This document shows positions 31,409 to 41,195 of a stretch of 64,000 nt of DNA, one piece after another. Positions within the stretch are counted from its first letter, which is position 1. Each line of letters begins with the position of its first letter. A program made the position numbers and the translations under genes. Below the pieces are notes generated by a model, which worked only from the letters and a program-made list of their open reading frames with translations, was not told where the DNA came from and ran no database searches. Source of the stretch: Flavobacteriaceae bacterium (GTDB lineage: Bacteria > Bacteroidota > Bacteroidia > Flavobacteriales > Flavobacteriaceae); the NCBI GenBank assembly GCA_025800395.1, contig JAOXRU010000576.1:1-64000 (forward strand), in the 5' to 3' direction.

Positions 31409-31655
31409 GATACAAACATATAGCGAAGTTTTTTTGTTGCCATATAAAGTAGTTGAATGGTCTATATATCGGCTCTAATTCAAACAAAATGACCATATCC
31501 GATAAATAGGTATTTCGGCGGAAAGAGTGGTCTAAAGAAAATGAAATGTAATAGCTCTCTAATTGGGTTGCAGGAGATAGTGGAACTATAAGAGAGAATA
31601 TGGATTAAAGATCCTTGTTGATTATTGTACAAATTTGTAGAATTGAGTATATGCA

Positions 31656-31730
31656 ATAAAAAAGGCGGAGATAAAACTCCGCCTTTTTGCCCCAAATCTT
31701 ACCATGAACTTAACCTACTTATGCTATGGC
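31656..31730 (-). ncRNA. Candidate small RNA, copy 4 of repeated family
   Basis: Core at 31690-31729; weaker -7 TACTTTAG (plus 31735-31742); GGCGGAG terminator. Confidence 0.6.
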
Positions 31731-31753
31731 ATTACTAAAGTAATTCGAACTAT

Positions 31754-31803
31754 CGACGAATGAACTATTTAACCGATGAATGGCATATATCTTCGATGAA
31801 ATG
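31754..31803. promoter_or_regulatory. Triple direct-repeat operator-like site
   Basis: CGACGAATG (31754), CGATGAATG (31774), CGATGAAATG (31794): exact 20-bp period, directly upstream of sRNA copy 4. Confidence 0.5.
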
Positions 31804-31835
31804 CACTTTTTTGTAGTTAAGTGGTTTAAAAATTG

Positions 31836-33740
31836 TCAGTAAGCCCTTTCATTTCGACCTTCATAATAGTTTATAAAGGCTCTATTTATAACTTTATTTC
31901 CTCCTGGAGTAGGGTAATTTCCTGTAAAATACCAGTCTCCTTTATGTTCTGGACATGCAATGTGTAAATTCTCTACCGTCTGATAAATGATCTTCACTTT
32001 GCTTTTCATTTTTTCTGGAGATAAGAGTTCTGCTATCTTTATAGATATAGTTTCTTGCTCAAAAGGGGCGTAGATTTCTTTTACAAAATTGACCACTTCT
32101 TCTTTGGGGAAATCTTCTTGTGATTTACACTTGTGGTAAACCTTGTCTATAAGTTCTTGTTGGTTGTTTTCTTTCAATAGAGCAATTGCAGCTCTAAAAG
32201 CAATAAAGTCTTCCAATTTGGCCATATCAATACCATAACAATCTGGATAACGAATTTGTGGTGCAGAAGAAACGACTATAATTTGTTTAGGGTGGAGACG
32301 ATCGAGCATGTGCAATATGCTTTTCTTCAGTGTAGTTCCTCTTACGATACTATCGTCTATAATAACTAGGTTGTCTTCCTTTCTAACTGCACCATAAGTG
32401 ATATCGTATACATGAGCTACCAAATCGTCTCTACTGCTGTCGTCGGCAATAAAGGTGCGCAGTTTGGCGTCTTTTATGGCTACTTTTTCAATGCGCGGTC
32501 GTATAGATAATATTTTGTGTAGAGAATCTGAATCCAGATCTTGTTTGCGTGAGAGCTCCAGTATTTGTTGTTCTTTTTTTCTGTTTAGAAAATTTTGGGC
32601 TTCCCGTATCATGCCCAAATAGGAAGTCTCCGCTGTGTTTGGAATATAGGAGAATACGGTGTTTTCTATATCTTCATTGATTAGTTTAGAAATTTGAGGA
32701 AATAGCAAGCCTCCAAGTTCTTTTCGTTCGTCGTAGATTTCTTTGTCACTTCCTCTAGAAAAATAAATGCGCTCAAAAGAACAGGATTTTCTTTCTAATG
32801 GATTTAAAATTTTTTTAAAGCTAACCTCGCCATTTTTCTTCACTATAATCGCTTTGCCAGGGTCTAATTCTTCCACCTTGTCATAGGCTACATTAAATAC
32901 CGTTTGTATTACAGGTCTTTCCGATGCTACAACTACTACTTCGTCATCTTGGTAATAATAGGCAGGTCTGATCCCGGCAGGATCTCTTAGAACAAAGGCG
33001 TCTCCATGTCCCAGCATTCCTACCATGGCATAACCACCGTCAAAGTTCTTGGTAGATTTTCTCAAAATCTTGGCTACATTAATACGTTCTGCAATAAGCG
33101 GGGAGGCGTCGTACTTAGAAACCCCTTCTTTTTTGATCTCTTTATAAAGCTTTGCAACGGCATCGTCCAAAAAGTGTCCAATTTTTTCCATTACCGTTAT
33201 GGTGTCTGCCTTTTCTTTTGGATGTTGCCCCAAGCGAATGAGATTGTCAAACAATTCGTTCACATTGGTCATATTAAAATTACCAGCAACGATCAGGTTG
33301 CGGTGCATCCAATTGTTTTGACGTATAAATGGGTGTACACTTTCTATGCTGTTTTTTCCAAAAGTTCCATAGCGAACATGACCCAACATCACCTCTCCAA
33401 GATACGGAATGTTCTTTTTGAGAACTTCGATATCGTTTAGTTTTTCTGGAAATTCCTGCAATCCTTTGCTTATACGTGTATTGATTTTTTCAAAAATATC
33501 TTGTATGGGTCTTGGGTCTGCAGATCGAACCCGACTAATATATCTTTGACCTGGATCCATATCTAGTTTGATAGAAGCATAGCCAGCACCATCCTGACCG
33601 CGATTGTGCTGTTTTTCCATCATCAGATACATTTTGTTTACCCCATAAAATGCAGTGCCATACTTTTCTTTATAGTATTCCAAAGGCTTCAACAATCGGA
33701 TAAAGGCAATCCCACATTCGTGTTTTATAGCGTCGCTCAT
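31836..33740 (-). CDS. Amidophosphoribosyltransferase-like class II glutamine amidotransferase/PRTase
   Basis: MSDAIKHECGIAFIRL N-terminal Cys, QHNRGQDGAGYA, PRTase motif LVIIDDSIVRGTTLKKSI; start moved to 33740. Confidence 0.85.
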   Translation of the reverse strand: MSDAIKHECGIAFIRLLKPLEYYKEKYGTAFYGVNKMYLMMEKQHNRGQDGAGYASIKLDMDPGQRYISRVRSADPRPIQDIFEKINTRISKGLQEFPEKLNDIEVLKKNIPYLGEVMLGHVRYGTFGKNSIESVHPFIRQNNWMHRNLIVAGNFNMTNVNELFDNLIRLGQHPKEKADTITVMEKIGHFLDDAVAKLYKEIKKEGVSKYDASPLIAERINVAKILRKSTKNFDGGYAMVGMLGHGDAFVLRDPAGIRPAYYYQDDEVVVVASERPVIQTVFNVAYDKVEELDPGKAIIVKKNGEVSFKKILNPLERKSCSFERIYFSRGSDKEIYDERKELGGLLFPQISKLINEDIENTVFSYIPNTAETSYLGMIREAQNFLNRKKEQQILELSRKQDLDSDSLHKILSIRPRIEKVAIKDAKLRTFIADDSSRDDLVAHVYDITYGAVRKEDNLVIIDDSIVRGTTLKKSILHMLDRLHPKQIIVVSSAPQIRYPDCYGIDMAKLEDFIAFRAAIALLKENNQQELIDKVYHKCKSQEDFPKEEVVNFVKEIYAPFEQETISIKIAELLSPEKMKSKVKIIYQTVENLHIACPEHKGDWYFTGNYPTPGGNKVINRAFINYYEGRNERAY

Positions 33741-33753
33741 TTTTTTTAGGATT

Positions 33754-33787
33754 AAAAAAAGCCCCAAAATTTAGGGCTCATTTTTTT
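33754..33787 (-). terminator. Possible intrinsic terminator/attenuator between pfkB-like and purF-like genes
   Basis: Minus strand AAAAAAATGAGCCCTAAATTTTGGGGCTTTTTTT. Confidence 0.5.
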
Positions 33788-34709
33788 ATACTTCTATATT
33801 GAATTTTGTTAGTTTGTCAAATTCGATTAGCCGCTGGTTCATTTCGGTATCCTCTAATTGAACCATGCGCTCGGTTCCAAATTTCTCTACACAAAACGAG
33901 GCGAGGTTGGAGCCGTAAATAATGGCGTTTTTGAGACCTTCAAAACTAAAGTCCCCTGTTTTAGCAACATAGCCCACAAGACCTCCTGCAAAAGTATCTC
34001 CCGCGCCTGTGGGATCAAACACTTCTTCCAAAGGTAAGGCTGGTGCAAAAAAGATATGTCCGTCATGAAATAATAGGGCGCCGTGTTCTCCTTTTTTGAT
34101 CACTACATATTTTGGTCCCATAGCATGAATTTTTTTGGCAGCAACTACCAAGGAGTATTCTCCGGTAAGCTGTCGAGCCTCTTCGTCGTTGATGGTGATC
34201 ACATCTACTCTTTTGATAACCGCCATCAATTCGTCTAAGGTATGTTCCATCCAAAAATTCATCGTATCCAAAACCACGAGTTTTGGCTTGCTTTCCAATT
34301 GGTCCAATACCGAGGCCTGTACACTTGGGGCCAAGTTACCTAGCATCACCACATCTGCATTTTTGTATGCAGCTGGAATAATCGGCTTAAAATCTGCTAA
34401 AGTGTTGAGTTGGGTGTCTAGGGTGTCTCTTGTGTTGAGATCGTTGTGGTATTTTCCACTCCAAAAAAAGGTTTTGCCGCCCTGCACAATTTCTACCCCA
34501 TCCAAATTGAGGTTTTTGTCCTTTAATAGATTCAGATAGTCCGATGGCAAATCATCGCCAACTACCGATACCAATGCAGCGTCTACATCAAATTTGGAAG
34601 CAGCCAAACCTATATATGTTGCCGCACCTCCTAGTATTTTGTCTGTTTTACCAAATGGACTTTCAATAGCATCAAATGCTATGGTTCCTACGATGAGCAG
34701 TTTGTTCAT
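33786..34709 (-). CDS. PfkB family carbohydrate kinase
   Basis: KILGGAATYIGLAASKF; EEVFDPTGAGDTFAGGLVGYVA; start moved to MNKLLIVG. Confidence 0.9.
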   Translation of the reverse strand: MNKLLIVGTIAFDAIESPFGKTDKILGGAATYIGLAASKFDVDAALVSVVGDDLPSDYLNLLKDKNLNLDGVEIVQGGKTFFWSGKYHNDLNTRDTLDTQLNTLADFKPIIPAAYKNADVVMLGNLAPSVQASVLDQLESKPKLVVLDTMNFWMEHTLDELMAVIKRVDVITINDEEARQLTGEYSLVVAAKKIHAMGPKYVVIKKGEHGALLFHDGHIFFAPALPLEEVFDPTGAGDTFAGGLVGYVAKTGDFSFEGLKNAIIYGSNLASFCVEKFGTERMVQLEDTEMNQRLIEFDKLTKFNIEV

Positions 34710-34959
34710 ATTCGAATTCAAAATTTTTGCAAAACTACACAAATTTTGATTGCTTCTACATTTTTTTGTACTCCGTTTCGATGGAGGTCTTTACAAATCG
34801 GTGCTCCACAATTTTGTTAGAGTTTCAAAGTTTCACTGCATACTGTTTTCAAGATGTTTCTTGTGTGGTCAAGTAGGGGATTCGCTTTTTGTTTCTTTTA
34901 TTTTTTGCCCAAAGGATTGCTGTATGAGCTTGTACAAAGCCAAACATAGCCAGCTTTTT

Positions 34960-35448
34960 TTATAGCAATTGATTTTTGTCTGGAGAAAAGCCCTTATCTA
35001 TTCGTTGTTTGTCTTTGGGCAGTTTAGAAGCAATAACAGCCAGTTGATCACAGCGTTCGTTTTGTGGATGCTGGTTGTGGCCTTTGATCCATTGTATGCG
35101 AATATGATGTTTGCGATACTCTTTCAGGAAGGCAATCCAGAGATCTGGGTTTTTTTTGTCTTTAAAGCCTTTCTTTTCCCAACCAAAGACCCATTTTTTG
35201 TTCACGGCATTCTCTACGTACTTCGAATCGGTAACGATGGTGACGGCTAGTTTTTCTTTTTTTAGCTTTTGGAGTGCTGCTACTATTGCCATCAGTTCCA
35301 TACGATTGTTGGTCGTATGCTGGTAGCCAACCGAAAACTCTTTTTTGTAGTTCGTTCCTGGTATTTCCATTACTATGCCGTAGCCTCCCGGGCCTGGATT
35401 GCCGCTACAGGCTCCATCTGTATAAATGATTACTGAGCTGCTTTGCAT
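34960..35448 (-). CDS. rnhA: Ribonuclease HI
   Basis: IIYTDGACSGNPGPGGYG; TTNNRMELMAIVAAL; IQWIKGHNQHPQNERCDQLA. Confidence 0.95.
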   Translation of the reverse strand: MQSSSVIIYTDGACSGNPGPGGYGIVMEIPGTNYKKEFSVGYQHTTNNRMELMAIVAALQKLKKEKLAVTIVTDSKYVENAVNKKWVFGWEKKGFKDKKNPDLWIAFLKEYRKHHIRIQWIKGHNQHPQNERCDQLAVIASKLPKDKQRIDKGFSPDKNQLL

Positions 35449-36005
35449 GTGAGTTGTTCTATGATTTTTGGAAAATGGGTGTATTCTAGTTGGTGCACTT
35501 TTTGTGCAATACTTTCGGCTGTATCTGCTGCTTCTACAGCTACATTTTGTTGAAATATAATGGCGCCTTCGTCGTAATTTTCGTTAACAAAATGGATGGT
35601 GATGCCTGTTTCTTTTTCTTTGTTTGCTAGCACTGCTTCATGCACATGCATCCCATACATTCCCTTGCCGCCATATTTTGGAAGTAGAGCAGGATGGATA
35701 TTTACGATCTTATTTGGAAAACTTTCTATCCATGTTGTGGGTATTTTCCATAGGAATCCTGCTAGGACAATAAAGTCTGGATTAATTTTTTTTAAAAGTA
35801 ACAACAAAGAATGATCATCCTTAAAAGCGGTTTTGTTGAAAAACAAACAATTTATCCCCAATCTGTTGCATCGATCGATTACCTTTGCGTTTCTGTTGTT
35901 GGTGAGTACGAAAAGGATGTTAATGTCCTTGTTGTCAGAAAAATAGTTATATATGTTCTCTACATTGGAGCCAGAGCCAGAAGCAAATAAGATCAAATTT
36001 TTCAT
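35430..36005 (-). CDS. purN: Phosphoribosylglycinamide formyltransferase
   Basis: ILFASGSGSNVENIYNYF; NIHPALLPKYGGKGMYGMHVHEAVL; GITIHFVNENYDEGAIIFQ. Confidence 0.95.
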   Translation of the reverse strand: MKNLILFASGSGSNVENIYNYFSDNKDINILFVLTNNRNAKVIDRCNRLGINCLFFNKTAFKDDHSLLLLLKKINPDFIVLAGFLWKIPTTWIESFPNKIVNIHPALLPKYGGKGMYGMHVHEAVLANKEKETGITIHFVNENYDEGAIIFQQNVAVEAADTAESIAQKVHQLEYTHFPKIIEQLTCKAAQ

Positions 36006-36146
36006 AAGTAGTAGATTCCATTACCTTACTAGACAAAAGAAAGAAATATTCCCTAAATATTGGGTGAAATGACCAAAATCTTGATTATTTTTTTTATTTT
36101 TAAAACACAAATTATCGGTAAAATGTGGTTTTCAACCAAAGTTTTT

Positions 36147-36154
36147 TATTTTTG
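36147..36154 (+). promoter_or_regulatory. Putative Bacteroidota -7 element (TAnnTTTG) for acpP
   Basis: TATTTTTG about 30 bp upstream of the acpP start. Confidence 0.4.
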
Positions 36155-36185
36155 CCATCAATTAAAATTTTAAAACTAAAAAATT

Positions 36186-36419
36186 ATGTCAGACATTGCA
36201 TCAAGAGTAAAAGCGATAATCGTAGACAAATTAGGAGTTGATGAGAACGAAGTAGTAGCTGAAGCTAGCTTTACTAATGACTTAGGAGCAGATTCATTGG
36301 ATACTGTAGAGTTGATTATGGAATTCGAAAAAGAATTCGATATTCAAATTCCTGATGACCAAGCTGAGAATATTGCAACAGTAGGTCAAGCCATTAGTTA
36401 TATCGAAGAAGCCAAGTAA
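36186..36419 (+). CDS. acpP: Acyl carrier protein
   Basis: [29 protein letters not shown]. Confidence 0.97.
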   Translation: MSDIASRVKAIIVDKLGVDENEVVAEASFTNDLGADSLDTVELIMEFEKEFDIQIPDDQAENIATVGQAISYIEEAK

Positions 36420-36441
36420 TTTATATTATAAAGCGAAAAAC

Positions 36442-36482
36442 AAATTTATTCATGCTGCTTCGGTGGCATGAATAAATTTTTT
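36442..36482 (+). terminator. Hairpin terminator between acpP and fabF
   Basis: AAATTTATTCATGCTGCTTCGGTGGCATGAATAAATTTTTT. Confidence 0.6.
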
Positions 36483-36519
36483 ATTAGATTTAGGCAATTG
36501 TTGTTTAAAATCAAAATCC

Positions 36520-37770
36520 ATGAAATTAAAGCGAGTTGTTGTAACCGGTCTTGGGGCGCTAACACCCATCGGCAATAATATAGAAGAATATTGGAAGGGA
36601 TTAAAAAATGGGGTAAGTGGAGCTGCACCTATCACCAATTTTGATGCTAGTAAGTTTAAAACACAATTTGCTTGTGAGATAAAGAACTTTAATGCCACCG
36701 ATTTTATCGATCGAAAAGAAGTGCGTCGTGCAGATAAGTTTGCCATTTACGCCTTAGTTACTGCTCAAGAAGCATTAGAAGATTCTAAATTAGACTTAGA
36801 AAAGATCAATAAAAAACGTGTTGGAGTAATTTGGGGAGCTGGAATTGGAGGGTTAGAAACATTCCAGCAAGAGGTGATGAATTTTGCCAATGGGGATGGT
36901 ACCCCGCGATTCAATCCTTTTTTCATTCCAAAAATGATAGCCGATATAGCACCAGGTTTGATTTCGATCAAATATGGTTTTATGGGTCCCAATTATACTA
37001 CAGTTTCTGCTTGTGCCTCATCGGCCAATGCAATATTTGATGCACTCAATTCTATCCGATTGGGATATACCGATATTGTTATCACTGGAGGTTCTGAAGC
37101 AGCAGTAACCGAAGCGGGTATGGGCGGTTTTAATGCCATGCATGCCATGAGTACGCGCAACGACGATCCAAAGAGTGCTTCACGTCCTTTTGATGCCAAT
37201 AGAGATGGTTTTGTTTTGGGAGAAGGAGCTGGCGCCTTAGTATTGGAAGAGTACGAACATGCAGTAGCTAGGGGCGCTACCATATATGCAGAAGTTTTGG
37301 GTGGTGGATTGTCCTCGGACGCTCACCATATGACAGCACCACATCCAGAAGGAGACGGGGTTGTTGCCGTTATGGAAAATTGCTTAGAAAACGCAGGTAT
37401 TCAACCACAGGAAGTGGACGCCATCAATACACATGGTACTTCCACGCCTCTTGGCGATGTGGCAGAACTAAAAGCCATTAGAAAAGTATTTGGCGATCAT
37501 GCCAAAAACATAAATATCAATTCGACAAAATCGATGACTGGTCACCTGCTTGGAGCTGCAGGCGCTATAGAGGCTATTGCTTCTATATTGTCGCTTAAGT
37601 ACAATTTGGTGCCGCCTACAATCAACCATAGTGCAGTAGACGAAAATATAGATCCAGAATTAAATTTGACCCTTAATACAGCACAAAAACGAGAAGTAAA
37701 CGTAGTGATGAGTAATACCTTTGGTTTTGGTGGTCACAATGCCTGTATTGTATTTAAAAAATTAGCCTAG
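36520..37770 (+). CDS. fabF: Beta-ketoacyl-ACP synthase II
   Basis: KRVVVTGLGALTPIGNN; SACASSANAI; NTHGTSTPLGD; KSMTGHLLGAAGAIEA. Confidence 0.97.
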   Translation: MKLKRVVVTGLGALTPIGNNIEEYWKGLKNGVSGAAPITNFDASKFKTQFACEIKNFNATDFIDRKEVRRADKFAIYALVTAQEALEDSKLDLEKINKKRVGVIWGAGIGGLETFQQEVMNFANGDGTPRFNPFFIPKMIADIAPGLISIKYGFMGPNYTTVSACASSANAIFDALNSIRLGYTDIVITGGSEAAVTEAGMGGFNAMHAMSTRNDDPKSASRPFDANRDGFVLGEGAGALVLEEYEHAVARGATIYAEVLGGGLSSDAHHMTAPHPEGDGVVAVMENCLENAGIQPQEVDAINTHGTSTPLGDVAELKAIRKVFGDHAKNININSTKSMTGHLLGAAGAIEAIASILSLKYNLVPPTINHSAVDENIDPELNLTLNTAQKREVNVVMSNTFGFGGHNACIVFKKLA

Positions 37771-37784
37771 AGTAAAAAAAATAT

Positions 37785-38513
37785 ATGTCTTTTTTTTCTA
37801 AAATATTTAAATCCCAGTCCACTAGTGACAGGGATTTTTTATTTGGAATACAACGAATCTTAGGATTTAAACCGAAAAAAATAAACATATATAGAAAGGC
37901 GTTCACACATCGCTCTGCCAATATTAAGGATGAGAATGGCTATCCGGCCAATTATGAACGCTTAGAGTTTTTGGGGGATGTTATTTTGGGGGCTGTTATT
38001 TCTAGTCACCTTTACCATCAAATGCCCCATGGTGATGAAGGGTATCTAACCAAAATGCGATCCAAAATAGTGAGTAGACAACACCTAAACGAGCTGGGAA
38101 AAGATCTGGGGCTTATTCGCTTTGTGAATAGTAAGATTCAAAGCTCCAATTTTGGAGACAATATCCATGGCAATGTATTTGAAGCCCTCATCGGTGCGAT
38201 ATACTTAGATCTGGGTTATGCAAGTTGCGAAAAGTTTATCCACAAACAAGTGATCGCGCCCTATGTGGATTTGCAACAGTTGGAAGGAAAGATCATCAGT
38301 TATAAAAGTTTGTTGATAGAATGGTGTCAAAAAGAAAAGAAGAGTTTCAAATACGAAGCCTATGAAGACACTGGCAATGATGCCCTCAAGCATTTTGCGG
38401 TAAAACTTTACATAGACGCCCGTTTGGTGGCAAAAGCCAGAGCTACTTCCAAGAAAAAGGCAGAAGAAAAGGCTTCTCAGCGCGCCTTTTTTGCATTGCA
38501 GCATCAAATGTAA
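37785..38513 (+). CDS. rnc: Ribonuclease III
   Basis: NYERLEFLGDVILGAVISSHLY signature; C-terminal dsRBD-like region. Confidence 0.95.
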   Translation: MSFFSKIFKSQSTSDRDFLFGIQRILGFKPKKINIYRKAFTHRSANIKDENGYPANYERLEFLGDVILGAVISSHLYHQMPHGDEGYLTKMRSKIVSRQHLNELGKDLGLIRFVNSKIQSSNFGDNIHGNVFEALIGAIYLDLGYASCEKFIHKQVIAPYVDLQQLEGKIISYKSLLIEWCQKEKKSFKYEAYEDTGNDALKHFAVKLYIDARLVAKARATSKKKAEEKASQRAFFALQHQM

Positions 38514-38633
38514 GTAAACACAATCTTAAATTTTAATTATCTGTGAGTCTTTAGTAGGGAAATTGCTTGGGAAAGGCTATCTTTATCGCTTGCTAAATTA
38601 TTCGGAAAAATCATTTTTTGGAGATAGAGCAAT

Positions 38634-39152
38634 GTGCCAATGTACAGCTTTATCTTTGATCGAGGATTTGTGCAAAAAAAGGAATATACCATGACAGTCT
38701 GGAATCTTGAAGGAGATTTTTTGGAAGATCCATATTTGCTGTTTGGGATTCGTACTACTATCGAGTCCTTTTCTATAGCATTTAAGATCAATGCGGTAAC
38801 AGATTTGTTGTTGAAAAGAAGAAATAAGGATGGGGAATGGAAACCACATGGATCTGTGCCCATTTATGATTTTTTCGACAAGAAACAACAATGCAATTGG
38901 ACGCTTTTTCCAAATAAGCTATTAGTGGAAAAGACTTCCATTGGTAGCGATTTGTTTGCTTCTCAAATCCAAACCTTGTGGTATTTTATGGTACCCGAAC
39001 ACAAACAGGCAGACTATTTGCTGATGGTGGATAGTCAGGAGTTGTCCGATGTGGAAGGGATGATAAAGGCGATCCAAAATGTATCCGATGTAGTAGCAAT
39101 GTATCGCATAGATACAGAGGAACTAAAAACAACAAATCATTTAATGTTTTAG
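38634..39152 (+). CDS. IPExxxVDY family protein
   Basis: MVPEHKQADYLLMVDS motif; between rnc and pyk; true start possibly 38691. Confidence 0.75.
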   Translation: MPMYSFIFDRGFVQKKEYTMTVWNLEGDFLEDPYLLFGIRTTIESFSIAFKINAVTDLLLKRRNKDGEWKPHGSVPIYDFFDKKQQCNWTLFPNKLLVEKTSIGSDLFASQIQTLWYFMVPEHKQADYLLMVDSQELSDVEGMIKAIQNVSDVVAMYRIDTEELKTTNHLMF

Positions 39153-39153
39153 T

Positions 39154-40596
39154 ATGTTTAGAACAAAGAAAACAAAAATTGTAGCAACCCTAGGACCAGC
39201 AACCTCTAGCAGAGAGATTATTCAAAAAATGATTTATGCTGGTGTAAATGTCTTTCGAATCAATTTTTCACATGCTTCCTACGAAGATGTAAAAGAGCGT
39301 ATTGCGCTGATACGAGAATTGAGTATAGAAATGGAATACCATATTGCTATATTGGCGGATTTACAAGGGCCAAAACTTCGAGTAGGTGTAATGGCAGAAG
39401 AAGTGGTAATGCAAGTAGGAGAGGAGATTACTTTTGAAACTGGTGAACCTTTTAATGGCACCAAAGACAGGGTGTATATGAATTACGACAACTTCCCTAA
39501 GGATGTTAAAGTAGGGGAGCACATCCTTTTGGATGATGGAAAACTAATGTTTGAAGTAATCGAAAGCGATCGTAAGAAAAAGGTAAGAACCAAAGTTATA
39601 CAAGGAGGGCCTTTAAAATCTAAAAAAGGAGTAAACCTACCAAACACCAATATATCTCTACCGGCACTTACACCAAAGGATGTAAAAGACGCTAAGTTTG
39701 CTATAGAGCAAGAGGTCGACTGGATAGCCTTGTCCTTTGTACGTCATAGTAGCGATTTGAAAGATTTACAAAAGCTGATCGATCGATATTCGGATCATAA
39801 AATTCCAATTATTGCTAAAATTGAAAAGCCAGAAGCGATTCAAAACATAGACGAAATAGTGCGTAGTTGTGATGGATTGATGGTGGCACGTGGAGATCTA
39901 GGGGTAGAAATGCCAGCAGAAGAGGTGCCTTTGTTGCAAAAGCAATTGGTATTGCGTGCCAAAAAGGCTAGAATTCCTGTGATTATTGCTACGCAAATGA
40001 TGGAAACCATGATAAGTAGTCTTACGCCAACTCGTGCCGAAGTAAACGACGTGGCAAACTCAGTAATGGACGGAGCAGATGCGCTGATGCTTTCTGGGGA
40101 GACTTCTGTAGGCAGATATCCTGTGCAAGTCATAGAAAAAATGTCGGATATTATTCAACGTGTAGAGGATTCCTCTTTGATAGAAGTGCCAAAAACACCT
40201 CCGCATATTCGAACCAATCGATATATTACCAAATCCATCTGTTATCATGCCGCTAAAATGGCAGACGAAATCGATGCCAAAGCTATTTCTACACTTACCA
40301 ATAGTGGGTATACTGCTTTTCAGATATCTGCATGGCGACCCAATGCATATATTTTGGTGTTTACCTCCAACAAAAATATTTTGGCACGACTCAATCTGCT
40401 TTGGGGAGTGATCGCATTTTCTTACGATCGCTTTGTATCTACAGACGAAACCATAGAAGATGTCAATCGCATAGCCTGTAAACAAGGCTTTTTAGAGCCA
40501 GGAGATATGCTTATTAGCTTAGCAGCCATGCCTATTAAAGAAAAAGGAATGGTAAATACGCTACGAGTAACACAGATAGAGACTTGTAGTTTTTAA
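39154..40596 (+). CDS. pyk: Pyruvate kinase
   Basis: KIVATLGPATSS; ILADLQGPKLRVG; IAKIEKPEAIQNIDEIV; MVARGDLGVEMP. Confidence 0.97.
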   Translation: MFRTKKTKIVATLGPATSSREIIQKMIYAGVNVFRINFSHASYEDVKERIALIRELSIEMEYHIAILADLQGPKLRVGVMAEEVVMQVGEEITFETGEPFNGTKDRVYMNYDNFPKDVKVGEHILLDDGKLMFEVIESDRKKKVRTKVIQGGPLKSKKGVNLPNTNISLPALTPKDVKDAKFAIEQEVDWIALSFVRHSSDLKDLQKLIDRYSDHKIPIIAKIEKPEAIQNIDEIVRSCDGLMVARGDLGVEMPAEEVPLLQKQLVLRAKKARIPVIIATQMMETMISSLTPTRAEVNDVANSVMDGADALMLSGETSVGRYPVQVIEKMSDIIQRVEDSSLIEVPKTPPHIRTNRYITKSICYHAAKMADEIDAKAISTLTNSGYTAFQISAWRPNAYILVFTSNKNILARLNLLWGVIAFSYDRFVSTDETIEDVNRIACKQGFLEPGDMLISLAAMPIKEKGMVNTLRVTQIETCSF

Positions 40597-40637
40597 ATCA
40601 AAGAATAGGATGAAATCATAGATAATTGCTAATGTTT

Positions 40638-41195
40638 TTATCTATGATTTCTGCTAGTTTGTTCTGCTGCTTCCTTATTGGAAAAGTCGCCAATTTTAAT
40701 GTCGGTATCTTCTGTACGGTCTAAAACATAATCAAAGACCATTCCGCCTAAGTCTTTTACAGGTTTGTAGAGGATAGAGGTTTCAATTCGGTCTTCTGAT
40801 ACGAAGCCAATTTTGTTGTTTGTTTTATGGAAAAAGATCAGTACCGCTCCCAATATAACGCCTATTTTTAGTGCCCCAAACGCTGCTCCAGCTATACGGT
40901 TGAGCGTTCCCAATGCCGCCATATCCACTATTTTGGTTAGGATTTTTCCAAGAAAAGAAACCGCCAACAATATCATGGCAAAGGTAGCCACAAAGGCGAC
41001 GAGGTTTATATAGTTTTCGCTCCAATCCAGTTTGGTTTTTAAATGATCCCCTGCGATATAAGAAAAGTGAATGGCACCATATATCCCAGCAATCAAAGCA
41101 ATAAGGGATGCAACCTCTATAAGTAGGCCTTTTCGGTAACCGCCAACTAGGCCAACAATGAGAAAAATGCCAAGTATGATGTCAATTACGTTCAT
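40638..41195 (-). CDS. CvpA family protein
   Basis: MNVIDIILGIFLIVGLVGGYRKGLLIEVASLIALIAGIYGAIHFS. Confidence 0.9.
   Translation of the reverse strand: MNVIDIILGIFLIVGLVGGYRKGLLIEVASLIALIAGIYGAIHFSYIAGDHLKTKLDWSENYINLVAFVATFAMILLAVSFLGKILTKIVDMAALGTLNRIAGAAFGALKIGVILGAVLIFFHKTNNKIGFVSEDRIETSILYKPVKDLGGMVFDYVLDRTEDTDIKIGDFSNKEAAEQTSRNHR

Noticed and set aside
31480-31695. 71-aa minus ORF MGQKGGVLSPPFLLHIL
   Set aside because: Starts in the sRNA terminator stem and runs through non-conserved spacer; not present at equivalent copies.
26573-31730. sRNA repeats considered as insertion-sequence ends
   Set aside because: No inverted counterpart or target duplication; each unit has its own -7 element and terminator, and one has a compensated different stem.
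34750-34960. Intergenic ORF MLLHFFVLRFDGGLYKSVL
   Set aside because: No RBS, low-complexity F/L-rich, antisense to the upstream region of pfkB; no support for coding.
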